Positions 51,856-64,000 of a DNA stretch of 64,000 nt are shown one piece after another. The translations under genes were made by a program, and so were the position numbers. Location of the stretch: positions 815,304 through 879,303 of the forward strand of contig VFFE01007101.1 in the NCBI GenBank assembly GCA_008921705.1, read 5' to 3'. The DNA comes from Burhinus oedicnemus (lineage: Eukaryota; Chordata; Aves; Charadriiformes; Burhinidae). Each line of letters opens with the position of its first letter. Positions within the stretch are counted from its first letter, which is position 1. The notes under the pieces were generated by a model. It searched no databases. It was not told the DNA's origin and worked only from the letters and a program-made list of their open reading frames with translations.

Positions 51856-54800
51856 TATATAGTGCGTGTTAATTCACAGATTCTATCTAGCTTCATGTGG
51901 TTCTGCATGTACACTAGGCATACTAGGTATTAAAAAATAAAATCAGCACTGTGAAATAATGTCATTCGCAACAAAGGGCTAGGGTTTGCAGTTATCCAGC
52001 CCACATATAAAAAACCCCACAAATTCAAGGACATAGCATCAGTTTTAACTGCCAACAAAGTAAACAAGTCTCTTACGCAGCAACTCCTTTGGGACCCTCC
52101 ACTCCAGTAAGTTCCAAAATGCACAAATGGATTTTGTCCCATTCAACCTAAATTGACCTCCACATACTGGACTACTAAGTAGTTCACCCTCTTTCTCATT
52201 ATGTGTCTTGGGGGAAGCGTGGTGAATTAGTGATTTATTATCTGATTGCTCAGGATAGCCATCAGGTAGCTGGACCTTGACTCACATCACAGGATTGCTG
52301 AGAAATCAAAGTTAGAACTTGCGTCTGCATTTAATATAACAATGCAGCTATTTTAATTGGAATTTAGCAAAACCCCAAAAAAGTTTCTTAATAAGAGATA
52401 AAGTACATGGTAAGTCAGGGGAAAAGAAAAAAGCAATTAAATAGACCTGAATAGCCCAACTAGAGGGTTTTTTTTAATTGAACATACAATTCTATGCCAC
52501 TGCCCATTACCACAAAGACATCTTCCATTATATTCTTCAACAGCACTAGTAAAGACCTATTCATGGAGTCTACTTTTCTAGATGACATTATGTGAATAGA
52601 GTAACTTACAAAAGAATGGTCATTCTAATTTAAGAAACAGAGGGGAACAATAACTTTACACCGGAACTGGAATGCAGTTACTGTGGTGCAACTCCACCAA
52701 ACTGAGGACCATTATTTTAGGCTTATGCCATTCTACTAGAGCAGAATCTAGTTACGTTTATTATTACAGGTGACACAAGAAGTGTTTGGAGGCACTGGGG
52801 CTTTGTGCATTACTAAGTTCAAAATCAAAATGTGCATGCGCTATCAACAATGTAATTTCAAATTGAATTTACCATACAGTGGCAAGTATCTATCATTTCA
52901 AACAATTTAAGGCACACTTACCATTCATTCTGCTTCAAGAACTAGACTGCCAGCCTCCACTGAGTTAGCTTGTCACTGTGAACAAATGCAACTCATCAAC
53001 GTCAAGGCCATATAATAAGACAAGAATGAAGGAAATTGCTTGAAATTCTCTTTCTTATCCTGGAAATAAACAGCTCTAGAATATTTATAAGTTTATTATT
53101 TCTATTTATCACATGTATTAATTTAAATAGACACATAATGAAACAGAATATGGATAATGATTTAAGCTTAAAACAGATGCCCATTTAACTTCAGGTTTTT
53201 GATTAAGGTACCCAAGTTAGGAACTTCTGTATAGATGAGATACAGAGACAGAGACCTCAGAAAGTCAGTTCAGAAGTCCATCTCACTCATCCTCTGGTGA
53301 CATCTATGACATGAGTTGCCCCATGGAGAGTATACTGCCCCAAGAGTTACGAGATTCCTAAATTCACGCTGCTGATGAAGTGATGGATGTTGGCTGATTT
53401 GGGGGCAGAATAACTAAGTTGCGTCTTGGGCTCATATATTGGACAAAGCTACTCTTTTTTATCTCTAATGTAGGAACATTGACTGCTATATAATTCACTA
53501 TTTATTGCCTAATATGATTAATTACTGAATTGGGGGCAACAGAAGTCAACTGTTCGGGCATTTATTTCAATCCCAAATAATTCAAAGCTAAATAAACATA
53601 TAATATTGAGCCCAGATATGCATATGCAGACATCCAAGAATGAACTGGTTATACAATTCTCAGTTACAAAACCAGATTGAGCAGCATTCAAATAGACATA
53701 GGAGCATACTACATGGTATATTGTTCAAATGATAAGGTTGCGAGTCAATTGTTTGTGTTTGGGAGATTCTCTCCCCTTCTTTAGGTAGCAAAAATAAAAT
53801 CTGTATTTTTCAATTGAAAGATTCTCAGTGACAAGGGTTGAAAAGGCCAGAGCAGCACTCACAATCATCTTAAAATTTGAAAACAACTTGTTTAAGTGAC
53901 ACATGTATTTAAGAGCTTGGAAGGAAATGAAAACGAAAGCCGAACAGTCAGATATTTCAAGCACCTTAGTGACAATTATATCAAAATACAAATCTTTTTA
54001 AGGTAAATGAAGTATTTATGTTTTCACTGTAAAAAGGCTTAATGAGACAGCTTAACTCAGAGAAAAAAAATTTCAAATAGCATTCAAGAAAACAACTGGT
54101 ATGAACAGCAGACCTTTGCCTCTCACATAAAGTAGCAAATCAAGAACAGCCTTAGCAAACGGGGAAAATGCTTCTTTCCTTCAATTATGCAGCAAGGCCT
54201 GTTTTGCAGGGTCAATTTTAGAACAAAAATTCAAGTATGCAGGTGTTACAGTGATTATTGCAAACACTATTTTGTTCTGGAAAATACCTGAACTATACAT
54301 ACACACCCTCCCCTGACAAAGTTAGTGTTACAATTAGCATTGCAAGTATTAGAACTCCTGTTATTTCACTAGGGAAAAACCCAAATCCTCACTTACAAGG
54401 AACAGTCAACAAATAGCCTTTTAAAACCAGCAATTACCATATTTTAGTTAAAAATTACTTGTGATGAGAGAATTTCACTGTTCTTCGCTAATATGTACTG
54501 AAAGATTGACTGATTTCTGTTCCCCTCCCCTTCTTCTCTTAAAATAATTCCATTTTAAAAATGTCCTGTTTGCACCCAATGGTAATGGTCCCTACATACA
54601 AAAATTCTGGGATTTACCTTATTTCTCAGGTGTAGCACTAACTCAGTATTGACTGTTCCAATGCCAGATCACATATTTCTTTAACAGAGTCCTAACTGTA
54701 CTGAGGTGTTTGGGTAATTACACAGGGAGTCAACTATTCTTATGTGAGGGAACTATTTGCTTGAGATACACAACCTCTACTCACTGTAGGATTATTTCTG

Positions 54801-57800
54801 TGGGTATACAAGTATATTCTTGAGTAGGAGATCATATGGTAATCAGTCCCAAGCACCCCTGGTTGATAATGGCAAGTACAACAACATAAGCAGTGATACT
54901 TTGCTCTTGGTTCCTGAGAAGACAGTTGTCTTTTTTCCCCAAAGTACTGTCTCAAATCAATGATGCACTCTGTGGCAAAAGTTGGGATACTCAGGGCAGT
55001 TTTAAACCTGGTCATTCCAGTATTGACCTACACTTCACCTTGAGACAGCTTTTGAGAAAATAACTGGATTTCATAAGCTCTGCACAGCACATTTTATAGA
55101 TTTCTGGCAGGTCTCTGATTCAGTGTATTGAACAACTTAAGGCATCTGATCAGGTGTCCTTGAAAGGATAGCATTATTGACAGAAGAGCTCTAAAATGGG
55201 CTGGAGCGCTGTGTTTGTGTCGGCAGCGTGGTGGGCTACTTCTACAACCCTGTCTCCTGTGCTATATTTACACGCACACACACAAAGAAAAAGGTTCATT
55301 AACAGACACAATTAAGACACAAAGTAAGCCCTTGCCATAAATATTAAGCAGCCTACAACTCCAGAGCATGACTAGCTCAGTAGTAACTAGTCTCCAAATC
55401 AAGATTATGAAAACATGATTATGATTACTGGATGAAATATACTTACGGTGTACTCAATACTCAGGTGATGTCATACTACATCTACAACTATAAATAAAAA
55501 AGGTTTCTGTTGACAAACTTAAAACACGATCTCTGATCATTCATACTGCTTAATTCTTAGCTTACTCCCCACTTCAGTTTTGACAGGTCCAGTTCTCTCT
55601 TTCCAAACAAATCTGCTCCAAAGCGGGGTAGCCCTAAACAGTATGGGAATGATCAGGCCATGCCACTTAGCTTCAGCGATCAATCCCCAGTCCTCTTCCA
55701 TTTAGTGGTACAAACGTAGCAAAAGAGAGCAGAAGAGCCTCATTAAAGGGAGTGGAGCCTTACAGAGAAACTGCCGATACTATGTTTGAGTCCCATCACT
55801 GCCTATTCTGGATAACATGACACTGATAACATGAACCCAAAACAACCGCACGCTACAGCTCTACGTATCATTTTATTCCACATTACTGAAACTGGGCTGT
55901 TCAGGAGCGATGAAGAACTGAACCGATATATTTTTGTTTCTGACTGTCTGGTAAAATGAAGATAAGCAGTGAGGCTATTGATTGGCTTCATGTAGTGATG
56001 GCAGCTGATACTGGCTCTTGTTCAGTTTTGGTGACTCAGTTTCAGAAATATCCTGCTCAATACATTCTCACTAAGGGATAGCACTTCAGTATCCTACTGC
56101 ATTGTTGCTACAAGGCTTGGTGAAAAATAAGTATTATTACAGATCATGCGTAGCCAACTCATTCCAAAACTCTTACAAAATTTCAGTTATGTAGTATTCA
56201 ATTTATAACCATCGGTGTGCTCCATTTACTATAATCATGACATTGTTGTGTTAGTTTCCTTTTAGAGCTAAAGCTCCAATCTCTTACTTATGATGCACAG
56301 GATTAAATTACATAAGTACCTAAATATATTGAAAATTTACTTAATTGATTTTATAGTATTAGACAATTCTACTTTATGCTGACTTTGAAGCACTTATTAT
56401 ATGGATATAGGCAACATAATGCTCACTCTGTGATCAAATATTTGGAGTAATGCTAATAACACTTAGAAATTACTAAGAGTTTGAAAAAACTACAACTTAT
56501 GTTTTCTTGGGTTTTCAAATCGAATTGGTCTGTAAGGACTAAAAATATTATTTTCTTTCCAGATTGTGATATTACTACTACTCTTACATTTACTTCAAAT
56601 CAGTTCAGAAGTGAAGTGCTCAGCTGGACATTTAACTTTCTGTTTGAGAGTTCCTATTACTCTCTTCCCTTGTTCACTCTGCTCTTTTAAAATCAGTTCT
56701 CTTACATTTAAGTCTAAATGTCTTGGATTGTTGAAATCTTTTGAGAAAGTCTGTCCTATATTTTTGAAGAAAGGCAATCAGGTAAACCAAGATAGGAAGA
56801 AAGTTCTTCTCTTAGATTAATTGGTTAAGAGTCATACACAAAGTGTTGAACAATGTAAAAGTTATTTTTGATAGTCAAAAGTAGAATTGTAAAAAAAAAA
56901 TGCAAAGAGCATCATGATAATGAGTAACTGAGCAATAAAGTCATTGTGCATTGTTCTCAAAATGTCACCTCGATTCTCAATGTCATCAAGCCTTTTCCAA
57001 TTACCTCAGTCAGTCTAGTAAAATCTATTATATCACTTCTTATATATCTTCTTCCACATACCTTTACAGCAACTTTCTTTGTGTTCCATTTTACCTAAAT
57101 ATTTACAGTCTATTATATTCAATCTTACATAAAACAAACTTTTTCTTAGTTTTAAATATATTTTTATATCATGCTTAATGCACTTTAATGGTATATTATT
57201 TGTCCTTTAAAAATATCTTATCTGTACATATTCAGTGAAATACCATTTAAATAGGCATATTTCTCACTGAACACCCTAAGTTCAAGCAAAACTAAGCTAA
57301 TATGAAATGCTACACAAAATTTATACAAAATTAAGATTGTCAGTTGAAACACAATCATAATTGGAAAGAGCATTTTAAATTAATCTTAAGATAAAAACTT
57401 ATGTACATTAATGAAAGCAAAGGTGATGACAATTTAAACCTCTACGGTACATTATTTTTCAAATTGTTCCTGTTCTTCGATGGTTGATTAAATATGCCAA
57501 TCAATGGGCCAAATTCTGAGATCATGATTCAGGAAGCAATGAAGACTTCGAGCTTTGGCCAAATGATTTAATAACCCAACAATCCTGTTAGTAAAATCTC
57601 TGTGTGCATTTAGATTTATAAATTATCAATGGAGAGGTGAAGTAATTTTTGTAGGTACAGACTTGGCGGACATACCACAAAGCAAATCAAATAGCAGCTG
57701 CACAAAAGCATGTGCTGGTATAGCCAAAGCTTTCTAATTAGGGAATGTTTATTTCCATTAAGGGCGAGACATGAAATTCAGGCAGAGTGAGTCTCAGCTA

Positions 57801-58279
57801 ATAGGCTATATACTTTCTTTGTTCAAAGTGCACTTGTGTACAAGCATCACTGGGCCACAGTAACTCAAATTCTGGACTAACTTTACGTGTGACAGCCATC
57901 CTGTTGCCTGCATCAGTTAAAGAAAAATCACAGCTTCTCAGTCAGAGATCCTCTGCATTTTCTGTTAATCAGGTACACCTTCAGGGAGGTGGGGGGCAGA
58001 GGGAGAACCCAAAACGCTATGTTCTGTTCTGCATTATGGAATAGACATTTTTAAGCTTCTTTTGGAAGGATAAAAAAAACCCCATTTCTCAGCAATTGAA
58101 ACATTTTGGTTTTTTGATACACAATTCTGCCTCTGAATTCTGATATTTGAGGCATAGCAGCATAAAGCCTAGAAACTCTGATTTATGACCCTGGAGCAGT
58201 CTGACCCTCAAGGGAGTTGACCAAACCAGCTGCAGGCAAAGCAGGCAAATGTTACACAGGGAAGAAGTACCTCAGTTTA
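51856..58279. other. Unique AT-rich noncoding sequence
   Basis: No gene, RNA or named repeat recognised. 57480-57970 is a smooth, non-repetitive block with TAATTAG (57735-57741) and a forkhead-type TGTTTATTT (57746-57754), a possible conserved noncoding element. Elsewhere only chance frames and short A/T runs. Confidence 0.5.
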
Positions 58280-58640
58280 CAAAACAGGACAGGATGATCA
58301 TCCAGCTGCACATCCATTAGTCTGGCTTCATTAACACACAGAGTTTAGAAAACATTTGAGGGGAACATGCAACAGAAGACAAGAAATTAAACAGAAAATG
58401 TGATAAAAGCCAATGTAGATTTAGCAAATGTAGATTTGCCAGATAAAGTTGGTATCTTCTTTGAAGGATAACTGACTTGATAAAAAGCATACAGTAGATA
58501 TAATCTCCATGGATTTCAGGACACTATTTTATAAGACATCACCTGGGAAATATTTTGAACTATAGAACGTAGTGATTAATACAGAATTTACAGTAGTAGA
58601 TATACAAGGACAGGCAGAAACATTGCAGCTCCTCTGCCTG
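58280..58640 (+). mobile_element. Ancient CR1/L3-like LINE reverse-transcriptase fragment
   Basis: Plus-strand remnant of RT coding sequence. AGTCTGGCTTCATTAACAC (58319-58337) fits the YRPVSLTSV segment. AATGTAGATTTGCCAGATAA (about 58427) and TCTTCTTTGAAGG fit the NLISFFD segment. ACAGTAGATATAATCTCCAT (58492-58511), continuing as GGATTTCAGGACA, translates to TVDIISMDFRTLFYK, matching the (A)VDIIYLDFSKAFD box of LINE RT with the first catalytic aspartate region still visible. Downstream, GGGAAAT and GATTAATACAGAATT fit the next conserved stretch. Frameshifts and stops interrupt it. It is a non-functional fossil, older than the CR1 copies with intact 3' tails. Confidence 0.7.
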
Positions 58641-61600
58641 CAGTCCAAGCTGATCAGTAGCAAGCCAGCAATGTGTTAAGAGTGTCATTGGAGCACTTTG
58701 TAGGTTGGTGTTCTGAAAATTACACTATTAAGATGTTTTTCACTGGTTTTATTGTGAGTTGTGTTGGATTTTATCAATGGTGCTATTCATGTGGATAAAT
58801 ACATCTAGATATGCATAGAATTCCTGTAAATCTAGCAATACTATTTCAACAGGAAAATGAAAGAAAAAGGAACGAGTTTCAAGCCACTTAGTTGTGGGGT
58901 TTTTTCTGGCAGATAAAAACTGGACCTAAACCTAAGGTCTCCACCCTGAGATCCGTAAAGTTAAAATCAAAGTTAAGTTATATTATTCACTCCAGCACTG
59001 GTAGTCCTTACTGTTCCTCAAAAGCAAGTCATTAAAAACTAGCACTTATTCATAGGCCCGAGAACATGCATCTGACAGAAAAGGACATAGATTACATTTT
59101 GAAATGTTGAGCAGCCTTGTGTACAGGGAGGGGGAAAACAAAATCTCAGTGATCCCTCCCCAACTTTCAAGACTACATCAGCCTTGAAAGTCAGTACAGA
59201 ATGTCTTGAAATCTACTACAGAGCAACAGAAAGTAGGTAGCATAACTTTACTGCCTGAAATACTAACATTTAAAAATGCTACACTCCTGAACACCTCTAA
59301 TTGGTTTGACATAGAAGTGTTACTTTTTTATGGATGGGAGCATATATGAAAGTAAATCTGAAACCTGTAAAACTTTATGGGTGTTATTTTTACTTTTATG
59401 GAGCTAAACCTCCTTTCAAGGTTTGTATTCTCTAAGTGCAGTAACCGTGATTTTTGGTACCAAGTGTATTGCAACAGCACACAGCCTGATGCTGCTCCTG
59501 TCATGCATAGCAGCATGCAGAATGGGTCACTAAAACCTGTAGCTTGAAAAGGACAGGTAGAAGAGGACAAAAGGGTTAAGAGGTAGCCATGAAACACTAG
59601 AGATAACAGCTGTCAGCACAGTCTATAGCACTACAGTGAAGAGAAAACAGGCTCCTGGGACAGTGAGTAGCAGAAAGCGGACAAGAAGAGGAGTACATGA
59701 ATGGGAGTGGCATCTACAGAAAGGGCTGAGTGAGAAGCGTGTAGAAGAGACAGCAACAGAAGAATAGAGAAAAAGGGATGTAATCTTGTAACCTAGTCAA
59801 GGTAAGATTAAAGACCCAGAAAAAAATGCAAACATGGAGAAACTATAATTGGGAAAGAGTCATACAAAGATACACATTACGATGGATTGTGTAGTCTTCT
59901 ACACCAAGAGGCACTGGATGTAAAAGATAAGGGATTTAGCATCAGCTCTCCAGCATTCAACTGAAGTCTCCAATCAAACTGAATATACAACTGTCCAGAA
60001 ATGATACAGAAAAATGGAGCTCCTTTCTCCTTCCATCACACCCAAACACCATACAGCCTGCATGGGAAAAGACACAAGAACAAGTGGACATGCAAGCAAG
60101 CTGCCAGCTTTGGCAATTCCTCTCCTTGGGGCTGTTGCAGAAATTCTGGCAGTCCAAGGAGACCCAAAACAATTCCTCTTTTGTTTCTGGAAAAAAGAAT
60201 ATGAACGTGACGGCCACTACCATGGCCAAACACTAGGGCTTGAATCGAAGACACTTTAAAATCAGAAGGTCTCTGCATTTGTTTCGCACAGCCATGCTAG
60301 ACAAAAGAGCGCTAGCAACCACGTATGAGCTATGAACCCTGTACGTAGGTGACACAAAAGTAAAAACAGATACAGATAACAGAAAAACCATGAGGAGCAC
60401 CTTGAGCAACAGAAACCAAGTAATTGGTCTTCCTGCTTTTTCTGTTCCATAGTAACAATTACACAATTCAGGTGTCAAACAGAAACAGTATCATTAAAGG
60501 TGGAACTAAGCTGTAACTCCTGTGTGTAGTCATACATGTTCACATTGAGCTCACCCGCCAGGTGAGCCTGGAGCTCAGAGATCACTTGAACTGTACAGAA
60601 TTGGTATTTATGGCCATATATGAGACAGATTAATATTAATGATTGTTAATTTCCTTGACTTCAGTGTCTCTCCCTTCAGTAGTCTTTTTTCCTGTTATTT
60701 CCGTTAGCTTAGAATTTTCTCCTTCATCCCTACATTTACACATGCTTATAAATACATATATTTTAGGTATTCTTACATATACACAATGCTTAGCAGAATA
60801 AGAATGACAATATTTCCTTTCATTTAAATGGTAGTTTTCACTATATATAACTCTACTAACTCCTGTAAAGAGCTGTGAACAGCATTTCAAAGGGGACTTC
60901 CTAAAACCATTTCACCTCAAGAAATGGGTGTGACTCTAGCATTCATATGCAACACTGTATACACAGCTAAAGTTGTTTACTATACCTCGCTTCTATAAAC
61001 ATACTCAGCTCAACATACTGTCTCTTACAGGACGATGTTAACATCTCCTCCAATTCATACTACCAAGACACAGGGCCACAGAGACTGAACAGAGAAAGAG
61101 ACTGCCTAAAGCTTCCCAATAACTTTTCCTGAATTGAGCACTGTGATGAATAAATGCAAAATTTCTTTTTCAGCTCAGTCAATGTACTTTTAGAAGAGCA
61201 GTCCTGACTCTCACCTCCGCAGAGCGCTATTTTCAGTTCTGATTCTAGGGGGCTTCCTGAAGCCCACGTTGCAGAGGAAAGTCTTAGTGTACATACCAAC
61301 AGACAAGATGTGTTATTGACCTAAAAGTAAGGTGAGGTCAGTACCGTCAACTGCATATCGATTTTAATCGGGCTACTGCTTTAGAATTTGACTTCATTTG
61401 TACCATTGCACTACTGACACACTTCATGCCTCAGCATCCATCAAGCCAACTTTCATTTAAACTGAGAGTCTAACTCTAATTTATGACTAGGCTTGATCTG
61501 AAACCAAACACAAAGAAGTGACTATTTGTTATCAATTTTATTTTGCTTTCCAAGAAATCCTACTTTAAAAGGTAAATATTTCAACGTATTGAGAATACGT

Positions 61601-64000
61601 AGTTTAAGAAACTGAAACAAGGTCAGGTAGCAAGTATGAGCTCTGTAACTAGCAAGAGTGAAAGTATATATTTGGCATTTTACAGAACCTTCAGGCTTAG
61701 TTTGATTAGTTATTAAAATTACGGCTAGCCTACAGGGAGAATCACAATAATTGGTATAGGTCATAGATAATCAAAAGTGTCTCTCCCATTGGGATGAAAC
61801 CTATTAAAATCAGATATTTAAATCTCTTTACACTTGCATATTCAACTCACGTGCAAAATTACTTGTCCCAAATCTTAGTCTCCAAGGAAGATTGCAGACA
61901 TTTTTCATTGTTCTTTATTTGGTGCTAATTAACATTTTCAAGAGGTTTGAGACAGACGAAGCTCAGTATACCCCAAAGAAATTATTCTTTCTAGATGCCA
62001 GATCTTTGCTTTATCTTGTTGAAAGAATCAACTGTAAAGCTCTGAATGTTTAGATTACTTCAACTGACATCTCAAAGGCTAATATCTAAAAAAGAATATT
62101 AAATACAGCCCATTATTCCTATTGTGAAGATCTGAACTTAAAATGAATGTTAATCAGATCAGTTTTAATTACTGATTGAAAAGTCTAGCTTTGCTATTGA
62201 GACTGCTATTGCACTTTTCCCATATTAATAATTGTTATGACAAAGGAATAAGATGAAATCAAGAATTATTTTGTCTAGCAAAGTTAAAAAAATGAGAAAA
62301 CCAGTAGACAGCACATGAAAAATAACTGGCCAATATGTATTATCCCATGAAATTTACTAATGCAAAGTTAAAATGTAACTGTAAGTGCCTGATAAAATGC
62401 TATCAAAGCCAAATGGATGTTTACCACAGGCTTCAAAAGCTGTGGGGTTGAATTCTGAGAATTGTGCATACTTCAGAGTTTTAGTTAAAGGTAGGATTTT
62501 TAGGTGTAGATTTTATTTTTATTCTCATCTAAAATTAAAAGTAATCAGATCTTTGGCTATACTTCATAGACAAAAAAGGAAAACCAGCACCTAGTAATAT
62601 AGCTTTAAGAAATTCTTTGTTATTTAACACAGAATAGACCCTTAACATATTACTTAGCGATTTACTACTCAGATCATTGTATTTGTTGTGGTCTTATTTA
62701 GAAATAAAAAGCGAAACTTCTCTTTTCACTAGCCACAATTCAACAAGAGAATAGAAAGGAATTTTGAGTAATAGCTGCCTCTGGGGCATACATGTAGTCC
62801 TTGATAGCTGGCCTAAAGCTCAAGTTTGAGCCTTAAAGCTTTAGCTTTCTGGCACCATTTTAATGACAGATGACTATGTGCTTGCCAGTCTTGCCACTGG
62901 TAATGTCACTCCAATCAGCTGTGATAAAAACTCCTTAGAATAATTATACAGTATTTTTTGCAACTCTTTCATGATTCACATAGCCATTCAGTTTCTGGGA
63001 ATGCTTTGCTTTGATTCTCTTTCCTCAAAGTGTAAAAACGATTTCTTGCCTGTAGTCTGGGATATTTATCCACTAAATGAAAGTGTGTGAATGGAGAGCA
63101 GGAGGAAGGCAGAAACCATGGTTACTTGCCAATCAAGTCAATATACTAAACCAGATTTTACTCACCTTGACAACCTCCCTGCACATACAATGCAGTCACA
63201 CTATTATTCCTAATAGTTTCACTATTATTCATCATTTGAAACACATTCTGCATTTTCATATTCATGAAAATTCTATGAGAAAGGCATTAGATCTTTATAG
63301 ATTTCACTCAAGCAAGGTTGAACAAGAATTCAGTGCTTGTACAGAAAAGGATACGTGAGAAAGCATTCAGCAATCTTTATTAAACAATTACTAATGATGT
63401 AATTTTTCTTACCTGCCTATAGTGTCATATAGTATAATTAAACTTTTCTGTTCTTGCCCAGAGAGTGTTCCTTTATGTATCAGCATAAGCTTTATTATGG
63501 ATTGTACAACAAATGGATTCATCTCTACCAAGAGAAAAAGTCTCCTAATCAGGTCAAGGCAGCAAAACGGCCACCCCAAAGGCACTTGGCACTAACAGAG
63601 ATTATGCAGAGCCTGATTTGTCTAACTATATAAATGAAGTCCTCACTACTAACCATGACACCTGTTAAGAGAATGTGTTGCCATGACTACCTGCGTTGTT
63701 TTTTAAGGGAATTAATGCTGATGCAAGCAAGGTCTGGAGCAACAGCACAGTACTGCTACCATGTTGCAAAAGCATCAGTCTACAGATCAATCTATCTTTT
63801 GTCATTCCTTCTTTATGGCTTAAAGAACAAAGAGAGAAGGTAACAAACTAACAGTGACATGAGAGCATGCACTCAGACACCTCTATGGTAGGACATGGCA
63901 GCTGAGGACCACAGGGTTAAGAGCAGCAGATTTGAGAGGTCTTATGGAAAAGATACAGGTTTCTAAAAAAATTTGTCTGTATATTTTGTTTTCTCTTTTA
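58641..64000. other. Unique AT-rich noncoding sequence
   Basis: No gene, RNA or repeat recognised. A short inverted repeat GCTCACC/GGTGAGC lies at 60549-60567. 59957-60278 is open in several frames on both strands but gives no recognisable protein. The window ends in unremarkable A/T-rich DNA. Confidence 0.5.

Noticed and set aside
1..64000. tRNA, rRNA, snRNA, CRISPR array or mitochondrial insertion
   Set aside because: I scanned for tRNA box B, U6-like starts, regular spacer-repeat arrays and mitochondrial gene sequence and saw none. A covariance-model search would be needed to exclude small RNAs fully.

Overview
The window looks like AT-rich, gene-poor vertebrate DNA, almost certainly from a bird. 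The clearest sign is a set of CR1 LINE fragments in the typical avian form: 5'-truncated, with a 3' tail of short GATTCTATGA-like repeats and decayed reverse-transcriptase coding sequence. A second sign is an LTR of about 1.1 kb from a family I recognise as widespread in bird genomes. There are no bacterial or viral gene arrays, no CRISPR array and no rRNA or tRNA gene that I could recognise. No protein-coding exon of a host gene can be supported. Nearly all open frames are short and unrelated to known families, as expected by chance in about 64 kb of intergenic or intronic DNA.

Layout. 1-12355 is mostly unique sequence, with a 22-bp tandem repeat near 7.3 kb and a small CpG-bearing patch near 10.0-10.2 kb. 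12356-13003 is a minus-strand CR1. 13004-23000 is unique sequence with a CpG-bearing block near 14.0-14.35 kb, an E-box palindrome near 15.0 kb, a cluster of TAATTA motifs at 15.5-15.85 kb and a faint CR1 tail near 16.1 kb. 23001-24245 holds a 9-bp satellite-like tract and an ancient, badly decayed CR1/L3-like LINE. 24.2-39.4 kb is unique sequence with simple repeats and one 20-N assembly gap (28481-28500). 39.4-46.1 kb is richest in repeats: a short CR1 tail, a solo LTR on the minus strand carrying a second solo LTR inside it, and an internal CR1 scrap. 51270-51855 is the best-preserved CR1. 58280-58640 is another ancient LINE fragment. The rest is unique sequence.

No genes can be said to work together here. 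The window reads as a noncoding interval shaped by waves of retroelement insertion: very old CR1/L3-like copies, then CR1s, then an ERV LTR, then a younger ERV LTR inside that one. Several unique blocks carry clustered homeodomain-type motifs and could be conserved noncoding elements, but only cross-species alignment could show that. I found no convincing undescribed biological system. The most concrete observations are the nested LTR pair with an exact 6-bp target duplication, a CR1 scrap that lacks its 3' end yet nearly matches another copy 33 kb away, and two ancient LINE copies detectable by collinear RT motifs.
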